From JAYEJW01 sp034716535 (lineage in GTDB: Bacteria > Pseudomonadota > Gammaproteobacteria > Chromatiales > Chromatiaceae): 16,065 nucleotides of DNA. The stretch spans positions 1 to 16,065 of the forward strand of contig JAYEJW010000096.1 in NCBI GenBank assembly GCA_034716535.1, written 5' to 3'. Position 1 is the first letter of the stretch. The number at the start of each line of letters is the position of its first letter. This document shows positions 9,524 through 16,065 of the stretch, piece after piece. The translations under genes were made by a program, and so were the position numbers. Under the pieces are notes generated by a model. That model saw only the letters and a list, made by a program, of their open reading frames with translations, ran no database searches and was not told where the DNA came from.

Positions 9524-12500
9524 ATGATCCACCTGTTCAAGTCCGCCGTCTCCCGGGCCGTCACCTACGGGCTGATCACGCTCCTGGTGGCCGGGTTGCT
9601 GGTGGGCGCCGTGCGCCTGGCGTTGCCCTTCGCCGATCTGTTCCGCTCCGAGCTGGAAGGCCTATTGTCCGAGACCCTTGGGCTGGAGGTGCGTGTGGGG
9701 CGTCTGGGGGTACGCCTGGCGGGCTGGGTTCCGCGTCTCACGCTGCTTGACGCCGAGCTGGTGGACCCCGAGAGCGGCCGAACCCAGCTCAGTCTGAAGC
9801 AGCTGCGCCTGGATCTCGACCTGCTCGCCACCGGGCGGGGACTCTCCCCGAAGATCCGGTCGATCACCCTGGTGGGCGCCAGTCTGGTGATCAGGCGGCT
9901 GACCGACGGGTCCATCAGGGTCTCCGGCCTCGAGGGCATGCAGGCCGGTGATCCGGAGGCTGTGACCTTCTTCCTCGGGAGCGGCCGCTTCCTGTTGACG
10001 CAGAGCGACGTCTACTGGGTGAACGAGCAAACGGGGGCGCCGCCGCTGCACCTCGCCAACGTGCAGATGCGTTTCGACAACACGGGCGACAGGCACCGGA
10101 TCGGCCTGCGTGCGGAGCTCTTCGGTGATGCTCGAAGCAGCGTGCGCCTTACCGGCGACCTGAAGGGTGCACCCGACGAGCCCACGGACTGGCACGGCGC
10201 GCTCTACCTGCACTGGAAGGGAAGGGATCTGGGACGCGTCCTGCGCGGGAGGCTGCCTCACGGAGTACAGCTGGTCAGTTCCGGGGTGGAGATCGAGAGC
10301 TGGACCCAGTGGCAGGGAAGGTCGGTCGCCCGCTCGCTGGATCGTATCGATTTGAAGGGCCTGAAGATCTGGAAGCAGTCGGCCGACGGCATCGCACCTC
10401 CCCTGCACATCGAGCGGCTGGAAGGCCTCGTGCGCTGGCGGCCCCAAAGGGACGGCTGGCGCCTCGAGGTCGCGGATCTGGTTCTCGCGCGCGGCGGTGT
10501 CGAGCGTCCGGCGACCGATCTTGGCCTGAGCTTCTTCGCCGGCGAGGAGGCGGGCTGGTCGCTCACCGGCGGTGGCGGCCTCCTGAGCCTTCGGGATGCG
10601 GGCGAGCTGCTCACCCTGCTGCCGGAGGATCTCCCGGATGCGGTTACCCGGCTGCGGGACGTCCGTCTCGACGGGGAGGTGCGCGATCTGCGCTTCCGCG
10701 TTTCCCGGGACGGGAACGAGGCTAGGCCGCGCTGGGCCGCACAGGCGCGGCTAGAGGACCTGAGCTTCGATCCTCACGCGCGACTTCCCGGCTTGCGGGG
10801 CCTGAGCGCCCGGCTTGCGGCGGACGAGAGCAGCGGGACCGCGATACTCGATGCCGAGGGCGCGGTCTTCACCATGCCGCGCCTCTTTCGGGGGCCGTTT
10901 ATCCTCGATCGGGTCGCCGGCTCCCTGCGCTGGTGGCGGGATGGCGGGGGTGCGCTGCACGTCGAGGCGCCGGACCTGCTCGCCGAGAACGCGCACATTG
11001 CAACCCGCTCCCGTCTCGGTCTCACGCTGAGCCCCGCCGGCGGCAGCCCCTTCCTGGATCTGCACACGGAGCTCCGCGACGCTGATGTCGCCGCCGTCCA
11101 CCGCTACCTCCCGGTGGGCAGGCTCAAAGAGCGGTTGGTACGCTGGCTCGACCGGGCCCTTGTCAGCGGTCGAGTGCCTGCCGGCGCCTTCCTGTTCCGC
11201 GGTTCCCTGGCCGACTTCCCCTTCGCCGAGAATCAAGGCCGTTTCGAGGTGCTGTTCGGGGTGGAGGACGCCATCCTGGACTATCATCGCGACTGGCCGC
11301 GGCTCGAGGAGCTGGATGCGGAGGTGCGTTTTCTCAACAGCGGGCTCGAGATCGACCTGGCCTCGGGGCGGATGCTCGAGAGCGAGCTCCTGGGCGGAAG
11401 CGCTGGGATCCCCAACCTGTTCGCGGCCGATGCGGTCCAGATTGCAAGCACCGTCGAGGGGCCCTTCGCGGACGGCCTGCGGGTGCTTGCGGAGACGCCC
11501 ATCAAACGGACCCTGGGGCGCCTCGCAGCGGCCTTCCGTGCGGAGGGCGCCTCCCGGTTGGACCTGGATCTGACCATCCCGTTGCGCCGCAAGGAGCAGG
11601 AGCGCAGGGTGCCGCTGCAGGTTCGCGGGGAGCTCTCCTGGCCGGAGCAGGCCAGCCTCACCATTCCCGACTGGGACCTGGAGCTGACCGAGCTTGCGGG
11701 CAGCCTGAGCTTCACCGAGGGCGCGGTCTCCGCCGAGGCGATCCAGGCCCGCGTGTGGGACACGCCGGTGCGCATCCGCATCGACCGGCAAGGCGGGGGG
11801 CAGGCCGCTGACTCGTTCACCCGAATCCGAGTGGACGGAACCCTCTCCAAGGGGCTCCTCGTGCGGCGTCTGCCCTCGCCCCTTTGGGACCTCGTGAAAG
11901 GCCGGACCCGGGCGAGCCTGCGCCTGGACCTGCGCAACGCCGACGTGGGCAGCTCCGATCTGCCCCTGGACTTCGCGCTGGAGACGAATCTTCGGGGCGT
12001 CGCCGTGGACCTGCCCGCGCCTCTCGGAAAGGCCGCTTCCGGGACCCGGAAGCTGCGGTTGACCGGGCGCCTGGCGCCGAAGGATGACCTTGGTATCCGG
12101 GGTGGCTATGGCGAGCTGGCGCTGAACCTCCGGTTTGCGCGCGATTCAGCCGGCGGCGGGCCCCGCTTGGCCCGAGGGGCCTTGAGCCTGGGCGGGCGGG
12201 TCCCGCCGCTGCCGCGCCGGGAGGGACTGCACCTGACGGGCGCCCTGGGCAGGCTCGACCTGCCGGCCTGGCTCAACTGGTGGGGAAACCGGCAGGGCGT
12301 CGACGGGGGTGGCACGGGGGGCGGCATCGCCCTTGGTTCCGCCGACGTGCGGGTGCAGCACCTGCTGTTGACGGACATGGCCTGCAACGATGTGCACCTG
12401 GACCTAAAGCGCCGGGGCAGGCATTGGCACGCGAAGCTCAGCGCCCGGGAGCTGGCGGGGGAGCTGCGCATCCCGCACCGCCCCCGCCGCGAGCCGATCC

Positions 12501-13591
12501 AGATCCACCTGGACCGGCTCGATCTCAAGGGCGTTCTCGGCCACGAGGGCGAGGAAGGCCAGGCCCTGGACACCGGAAAGCAGCGTTCCGACCCGCGGAC
12601 GGCGCACACCCTGGATCTGCGTGTCGAGGAGCTGCGCTGGGGCGACAACCCCCTGGGGAGTATCCTGGTGCGCTCGCGCCCACGGCCGGACGGTTTGGAG
12701 TTTACCGACCTGGACCTCACCGGTCCGTTCATGTCCATCCAGGGGCAGGCGAGCTGGACCCTGGAGGAGGGGAGCCAGCAAACCGCCCTGTCCCTCGCCG
12801 GTGAAGGCTCCGACCTCGGTGCGTTTCTGCGGAGTCTGGAATACGAGAGCCTGCTCTACAAGGCGCCGGCGACAGCCGACCTGGAGCTGCAGTGGCCCGG
12901 CGGGCCGGCGCAGTTCTCCGTTGCCGATCTGAGCGGTCGGTTGGAGGCTAACGTCGGTGCCGGCAGCCTGTTGGAGGTCGAGCCCGGCGTGGGACGCATG
13001 CTAGGCATCCTCAACCTCGGAGCGCTGCAGCGGCGTCTGAGTCTGGACTTCAGCGACCTCTTCGAGCGCGGGTATGCGTTCGAGAAGATCACCGGGGTAC
13101 TGGCCATCCGGGATGGCGAGGCCACCATCGAGACCCTGGTCATCGACGGCCCGTCCGCCAGTGTCGGCATCGTCGGCAGCACCGATCTGGTGAAGCAGCG
13201 GTTTGACCAGGTCATGACCGTCACCCCGCGCATCGGCACCAGCGTCGCGGTCGCCAGCGCGGTGGCCGGCGGTCCCCTGGTGGGCGCCGCCGTCCTCCTC
13301 GCAGACCGTGTCTCCGGGGGTGCCGTGGACAGGCTGGGCAGCTATCAGTATCGAATCTCCGGGCCATGGGCCGATCCCGACATTCGCCGCGGAGGGAAAG
13401 GAAAGGAAACGGGAACATCGGACACGGAGGCGTCTGTTCGTGAGGGAGCGTCGGTTGAGACGGAGCAGGCACGAAGGGGGGAGGCGCAAGAGACGCGGAC
13501 AGGGAAACCGGCCCACGCCCCCTCTTCGCGGGCCCCGCGGCAGAGGGGGCGGCCATCGTCCGAACAGAACCTGTTTCTCGACGACTACTGA
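9524..13591 (+). CDS. yhdP: AsmA-like giant envelope protein YhdP
   Basis: A 1355-residue protein with one N-terminal membrane helix (about 14-34) and a very long periplasmic part rich in amphipathic beta strands. YhdP, with TamB and YdbH, is known in E. coli as a bridge-like protein carrying phospholipids between inner and outer membrane. Seen: the start region RLALPFADLFRSELEGLLSE and VRVGRLGVRLAGWVPRLTL, typical of AsmA-family N-termini; a repetitive central DUF3971-like region; and the conserved C-terminal segment from GSLLEVEPGVGRMLGILNLG (1147-1166), through LSLDFSDLFERGYAFEKITG, to GPWADPDI near 1287. E. coli YhdP has about 1266 residues; the extra length is largely a 68-residue charged, low-complexity tail (1288-1355) with different codon use. 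No Shine-Dalgarno precedes ATG 9524, and an in-frame stop at 9503-9505 excludes an earlier start. It follows rng by 82 bp. Confidence 0.93.
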   Translation: MIHLFKSAVSRAVTYGLITLLVAGLLVGAVRLALPFADLFRSELEGLLSETLGLEVRVGRLGVRLAGWVPRLTLLDAELVDPESGRTQLSLKQLRLDLDLLATGRGLSPKIRSITLVGASLVIRRLTDGSIRVSGLEGMQAGDPEAVTFFLGSGRFLLTQSDVYWVNEQTGAPPLHLANVQMRFDNTGDRHRIGLRAELFGDARSSVRLTGDLKGAPDEPTDWHGALYLHWKGRDLGRVLRGRLPHGVQLVSSGVEIESWTQWQGRSVARSLDRIDLKGLKIWKQSADGIAPPLHIERLEGLVRWRPQRDGWRLEVADLVLARGGVERPATDLGLSFFAGEEAGWSLTGGGGLLSLRDAGELLTLLPEDLPDAVTRLRDVRLDGEVRDLRFRVSRDGNEARPRWAAQARLEDLSFDPHARLPGLRGLSARLAADESSGTAILDAEGAVFTMPRLFRGPFILDRVAGSLRWWRDGGGALHVEAPDLLAENAHIATRSRLGLTLSPAGGSPFLDLHTELRDADVAAVHRYLPVGRLKERLVRWLDRALVSGRVPAGAFLFRGSLADFPFAENQGRFEVLFGVEDAILDYHRDWPRLEELDAEVRFLNSGLEIDLASGRMLESELLGGSAGIPNLFAADAVQIASTVEGPFADGLRVLAETPIKRTLGRLAAAFRAEGASRLDLDLTIPLRRKEQERRVPLQVRGELSWPEQASLTIPDWDLELTELAGSLSFTEGAVSAEAIQARVWDTPVRIRIDRQGGGQAADSFTRIRVDGTLSKGLLVRRLPSPLWDLVKGRTRASLRLDLRNADVGSSDLPLDFALETNLRGVAVDLPAPLGKAASGTRKLRLTGRLAPKDDLGIRGGYGELALNLRFARDSAGGGPRLARGALSLGGRVPPLPRREGLHLTGALGRLDLPAWLNWWGNRQGVDGGGTGGGIALGSADVRVQHLLLTDMACNDVHLDLKRRGRHWHAKLSARELAGELRIPHRPRREPIQIHLDRLDLKGVLGHEGEEGQALDTGKQRSDPRTAHTLDLRVEELRWGDNPLGSILVRSRPRPDGLEFTDLDLTGPFMSIQGQASWTLEEGSQQTALSLAGEGSDLGAFLRSLEYESLLYKAPATADLELQWPGGPAQFSVADLSGRLEANVGAGSLLEVEPGVGRMLGILNLGALQRRLSLDFSDLFERGYAFEKITGVLAIRDGEATIETLVIDGPSASVGIVGSTDLVKQRFDQVMTVTPRIGTSVAVASAVAGGPLVGAAVLLADRVSGGAVDRLGSYQYRISGPWADPDIRRGGKGKETGTSDTEASVREGASVETEQARRGEAQETRTGKPAHAPSSRAPRQRGRPSSEQNLFLDDY

Positions 13592-13716
13592 TGAAGTGCG
13601 GTCGTCCCGTTTTCGCTTCCGTCCCGCCGGTGGTATCTTTCAAACAATTGACCCTGTGACCAAGGCGTCCGTGAACGCGCCGTCCGTCACCGACTGGTAG
13701 AGACAGATCGCATCCT

Positions 13717-14547
13717 ATGTCGAACTCAAAACCCAGGGTCGCCGCCGTCCAGATGGCGACCGGGCCCAACGTGAGCGCGAATCTGCACGAAGCGGAGCGG
13801 CTCGTCGGCGAAGCCGCCAAAGGCGGGGCGGGATTGGTCGTGCTGCCCGAGAACTTCGCCTTCATGGGCACGCGGGAGCAGGACAAGCTCACCCTGTGCG
13901 AGAAGGACGGCGAAGGTCCCCTGCAGTCCTTCCTGTCCGGGGTGGCCGCGAGGTATGGCGTCTGGCTCGTCGGTGGCACCCTGCCCCTGTGCGCCAGAGA
14001 CGCGGGTCGGGTGCGTGCCGCCAGTCTGGTCTTCAACGAACGCGGGAACCGGGTGGCCCGCTACGACAAGATACACCTCTTCGATGTCAGCCTGCCGGAG
14101 GCGGACGAGCGCTATGTCGAGTCCTCCACCATCGAAGCGGGCGAGGACGTCGTGGTCATCGACAGCCCCTTCGGGCGGCTCGGGATAGCCGTGTGCTACG
14201 ACCTGCGCTTCCCGGAGATGTTCCGGCAGATGCTCGACAGCGGCATGGAGCTGCTCGCGATCCCCGCGGCTTTCACCTCCATCACCGGCAGGGCCCACTG
14301 GGAGATCCTGGTGCGGGCGCGTGCCATCGAAAACCTGGCCTACGTGGTGGCCGCCGCCCAGGGCGGCTATCATATCAACGGCCGCGTAACCCATGGCCAC
14401 AGCATGATCGTCGACCCTTGGGGAACGGTGCTCGCCCAGGTCCCTCGGGGCACCGGCTGCATCTGCTGTCCTCTGGACGGGGATTTCCAGGCATCGGTTC
14501 GGCGTAACTTCCCCGCCATCGAGCATCGGCGTTTGAAAATCCGCTGA
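13717..14547 (+). CDS. Nitrilase-superfamily carbon-nitrogen hydrolase (Nit1/deaminated glutathione amidase type)
   Basis: A soluble 276-residue amidase with the complete Glu-Lys-Cys catalytic triad: Glu45 in VLPENFAFMG, Lys118 in RYDKIHLFDV and Cys160 in LGIAVCYDLRFPEMFR. The family signatures AAFTSITGRAHWEILVRARA (184-203) and GHSMIVDPWG (227-236) are present. The overall pattern fits the Nit1/NitN (YbeM-like) branch, which hydrolyses the amide of deaminated glutathione, a metabolite-repair reaction; assignment to that branch is by pattern and by its position between yhdP and tldD, where such genes often lie. Omega-amidase or another short-chain amidase remains possible. It is 125 bp after yhdP; the gap contains a TTGACC hexamer (13648-13653) but no good -10, and no strong Shine-Dalgarno precedes the ATG. 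Confidence 0.9.
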   Translation: MSNSKPRVAAVQMATGPNVSANLHEAERLVGEAAKGGAGLVVLPENFAFMGTREQDKLTLCEKDGEGPLQSFLSGVAARYGVWLVGGTLPLCARDAGRVRAASLVFNERGNRVARYDKIHLFDVSLPEADERYVESSTIEAGEDVVVIDSPFGRLGIAVCYDLRFPEMFRQMLDSGMELLAIPAAFTSITGRAHWEILVRARAIENLAYVVAAAQGGYHINGRVTHGHSMIVDPWGTVLAQVPRGTGCICCPLDGDFQASVRRNFPAIEHRRLKIR

Positions 14548-14574
14548 TGCGACCGCAGTCTCACTAAATCCCAG

Positions 14575-14604
14575 GCACGCATCCGCGTGCGGGTCGCCCA
14601 CGCG
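14575..14604 (+). other. Two overlapping, mutually exclusive GC-rich hairpins downstream of nit
   Basis: GCACGC (14575-14580) can pair with GCGTGC (14585-14590) around an ATCC loop. CGCGTG (14584-14589) can instead pair with CACGCG (14599-14604). The two structures share bases 14585-14589 and cannot form together. No T-tract follows, so intrinsic termination is doubtful; a Rho-dependent or RNA-stability role is possible. Confidence 0.35.
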
Positions 14605-14623
14605 CGCGGCACTTAAGGATGTT

Positions 14624-14662
14624 CCGTGCTGATTTTGGCCAGGACGGCCAATAATCAGCTTC
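14624..14662 (-). repeat. REP-like hairpin, copy 2 (nit-tldD gap)
   Basis: Read on the minus strand: GAAGC flank, outer stem GCTGATT paired with AATCAGC, one bulged A, inner stem TTGGCC paired with GGCCAA, five-base loop GTCCT, then flank ACGG. Thirteen base pairs in all. The order GAAGC-TGAT, bulge, loop with TCC at its centre, ATCAGC-ACGG is the same as in the copy at 9443-9483; copy 1 has one extra GC on each side of its outer stem, so the length difference is compensated. It lies 44 bases upstream of the tldD ATG, much as copy 1 lies 40 bases upstream of yhdP. Confidence 0.65.
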
Positions 14663-14706
14663 TCATTAAAGAACCCTCACCCGTCCTGAACTGGCAGTAC
14701 TGAATC

Positions 14707-16065
14707 ATGATTGACCCCATCGTCGTCGCCCGCAACAGCATTCTGGCGCCCGTTGGACTCGAGAACCGGGACGTTGACCGCCTGCTCGGTCAGCTCAAGA
14801 GTCCCACCATCGATGCCGCCGATATCTACTTTCAGTCGAGCCGGCTGCAATCCTGGGTGCTGGAGGACGGCATCCTCAAGGACGGCAACTTCAACATCGA
14901 GCGGGGTGCCGGGATTCGTGCCGTCAGTGGCGAGAAGACCGGCTTCGCCTACTCCGATGAGCTTGACCTCCCTGCCTTGCTGCAGGCCGCCCAGGCGGCC
15001 CGCGCCATCGCCCGTTCCGGCGGCGAGGGCAGCGTCCAGGTGGCGGGCGCGCCGGTGCCGCGCCGGCTCTACGAGCCCCTGAACCCGATCGAGAGTCTGC
15101 CGGATCAGGCCAAGGTGGAGCTGCTGCATCGGGTGGACGCGGAGGCCCGGCGCCAGGACCCGAGGGTCAAACAGGTCATCACCAGCCTGGTGGCGGTCCA
15201 CGACGTCATTCTGGTCGCCGCCGACGACGGTACCCTGCGCGGCGACGTCCGGCCCCTGGTGCGGCTCAACGTGACGGTGATCGCCGAGGAGGACGGCCGC
15301 CGCGAGCAAGGCGGCAGCGGCGGCGGCGCACGCCGGGATCTGAGCTTCTTCCTGGAAGAGGATCGGGCGCTCGGCTACGCCCGGGAAGCGGTGCGGTTGG
15401 CCCTGACCAACCTGGAGGCCACCGATGCCCCTGCCGGTACCATGACCGTGGTGCTCGGCCCCGGCTGGCCCGGTGTGCTCTTGCACGAGGCGGTGGGCCA
15501 TGGTCTGGAGGGTGACTTCAACCGCAAGGGAACCTCCGCCTTCGCGGGGCGGATGGGCGAGCGCGTGGCCGCCCCCGGCGTGACGGTCGTCGACGACGGC
15601 ACCCTGCCGGGGCGCCGCGGCTCCTTGAACCTGGACGACGAAGGCACCAGCACGCAGAACACGGTCCTCATCGAGGACGGCATCCTGTGCGGTTACATGC
15701 AGGACAAGCTCAACGCCCGCCTCATGGGCGTGGAACCCACCGGGAACGGCCGGCGCGAGTCCTATGCCCACCTGCCCATGCCGCGCATGACCAATACCTA
15801 CATGCTTGCCGGGGATAAGAATCCCGAGGAGATCATCGCCTCGGTGGACAAGGGGCTCTATGCGGTCAACTTCGGCGGTGGTCAGGTGGACATCACCTCG
15901 GGCAAGTTCGTCTTCTCCGCCAGCGAGGCCTATCTGATCGAGAACGGAAAGATCGGCCGCCCGGTCAAGGGAGCGACCCTGGTCGGGAACGGTCCCGACG
16001 TCCTCACCCGCGTCAGCATGGTCGGGGACGACCTGAAGCTGGACCAGGGGGTGGGTACCTGCGGT
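14707..16065 (+). CDS. tldD: Metalloprotease TldD (3' end outside the window)
   Basis: Zinc metalloprotease subunit that works with TldE/PmbA as a heterodimer on small or unfolded peptides; in E. coli it matures microcin B17 and degrades the CcdA antitoxin. 453 residues are visible, of roughly 480 expected. Seen: ADIYFQSSRLQSWVLEDGIL (38-57) and SGEKTGFAYSDE (74-85) in the N-terminal domain, and the zinc/catalytic motif HEAVGHGLEGDF (260-271; His260, Glu261, His265). The very end of the window gives GVGTCG, whose Cys452 matches the third zinc ligand of TldD proteins. All visible key residues are intact and no frameshift is seen. The ATG at 14707 fits the family start, although no clear Shine-Dalgarno precedes it. 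It follows nit by 159 bp containing two hairpin structures, so it may have its own promoter, which I could not locate. Confidence 0.96.
   Translation, partial: MIDPIVVARNSILAPVGLENRDVDRLLGQLKSPTIDAADIYFQSSRLQSWVLEDGILKDGNFNIERGAGIRAVSGEKTGFAYSDELDLPALLQAAQAARAIARSGGEGSVQVAGAPVPRRLYEPLNPIESLPDQAKVELLHRVDAEARRQDPRVKQVITSLVAVHDVILVAADDGTLRGDVRPLVRLNVTVIAEEDGRREQGGSGGGARRDLSFFLEEDRALGYAREAVRLALTNLEATDAPAGTMTVVLGPGWPGVLLHEAVGHGLEGDFNRKGTSAFAGRMGERVAAPGVTVVDDGTLPGRRGSLNLDDEGTSTQNTVLIEDGILCGYMQDKLNARLMGVEPTGNGRRESYAHLPMPRMTNTYMLAGDKNPEEIIASVDKGLYAVNFGGGQVDITSGKFVFSASEAYLIENGKIGRPVKGATLVGNGPDVLTRVSMVGDDLKLDQGVGTCG

Noticed and set aside
7879..9564. Minus-strand frame of 561 codons opposite rng
   Set aside because: Same shadow effect; RNase G on the plus strand has all catalytic residues.
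13648..13653. TTGACC as a -35 box for nit
   Set aside because: No acceptable -10 hexamer lies 16-19 bp downstream (the sequence there is GTGAAC-like).

Overview
The window is GC-rich, densely coded bacterial DNA carrying housekeeping genes of a Gammaproteobacterium. The run rlmH-maf-rng-yhdP-nit-tldD matches the gene order of many gammaproteobacterial genomes (maf-rng-yhdP-tldD in enterics, with a nitrilase-family gene added before tldD in Pseudomonas-like and purple-sulfur lineages). My best guess is a GC-rich Chromatiales/Ectothiorhodospiraceae-type organism. That placement is inference from gene order and composition, not from a database comparison.

Left part, minus strand (68-6461): a polytopic GT39-like glycosyltransferase, a membrane-anchored SRPBCC-domain protein, and a complete cobalamin-dependent methionine synthase (metH), read from right to left. 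The first ~97 bases are strikingly AT-rich and may be the end of a foreign gene converging on the glycosyltransferase. Between the SRPBCC gene and metH lies a ~107-bp element of nested complementary arms, probably a dispersed palindromic repeat.

Right part, plus strand (6602-16065): starting from a divergent intergenic region shared with metH, an uncharacterised 74-residue acidic protein with a very strong ribosome binding site leads into rlmH (23S rRNA methyltransferase), maf (nucleotide pyrophosphatase), rng (RNase G), yhdP (AsmA-like giant envelope protein), a nitrilase-family amidase and tldD (metalloprotease subunit, cut by the window edge). The small gene, rlmH, maf and rng are spaced by 7 bp, 13 bp and a 4-bp overlap and look like one transcript. 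The wider theme is rRNA maturation, metabolite and nucleotide clean-up, envelope lipid homeostasis and proteolysis.

The most notable non-coding signal is a pair of related hairpins, one between rng and yhdP (9443-9483, plus orientation) and one between nit and tldD (14624-14662, minus orientation). They share flanks, a single 5' bulge, a five-base loop with TCC in the middle, and a compensated two-base-pair difference in stem length. They look like two members of one REP-like repeat family. I saw no tRNA, rRNA, CRISPR array, transposase or prophage gene, and no gene-free stretch longer than 300 bases.
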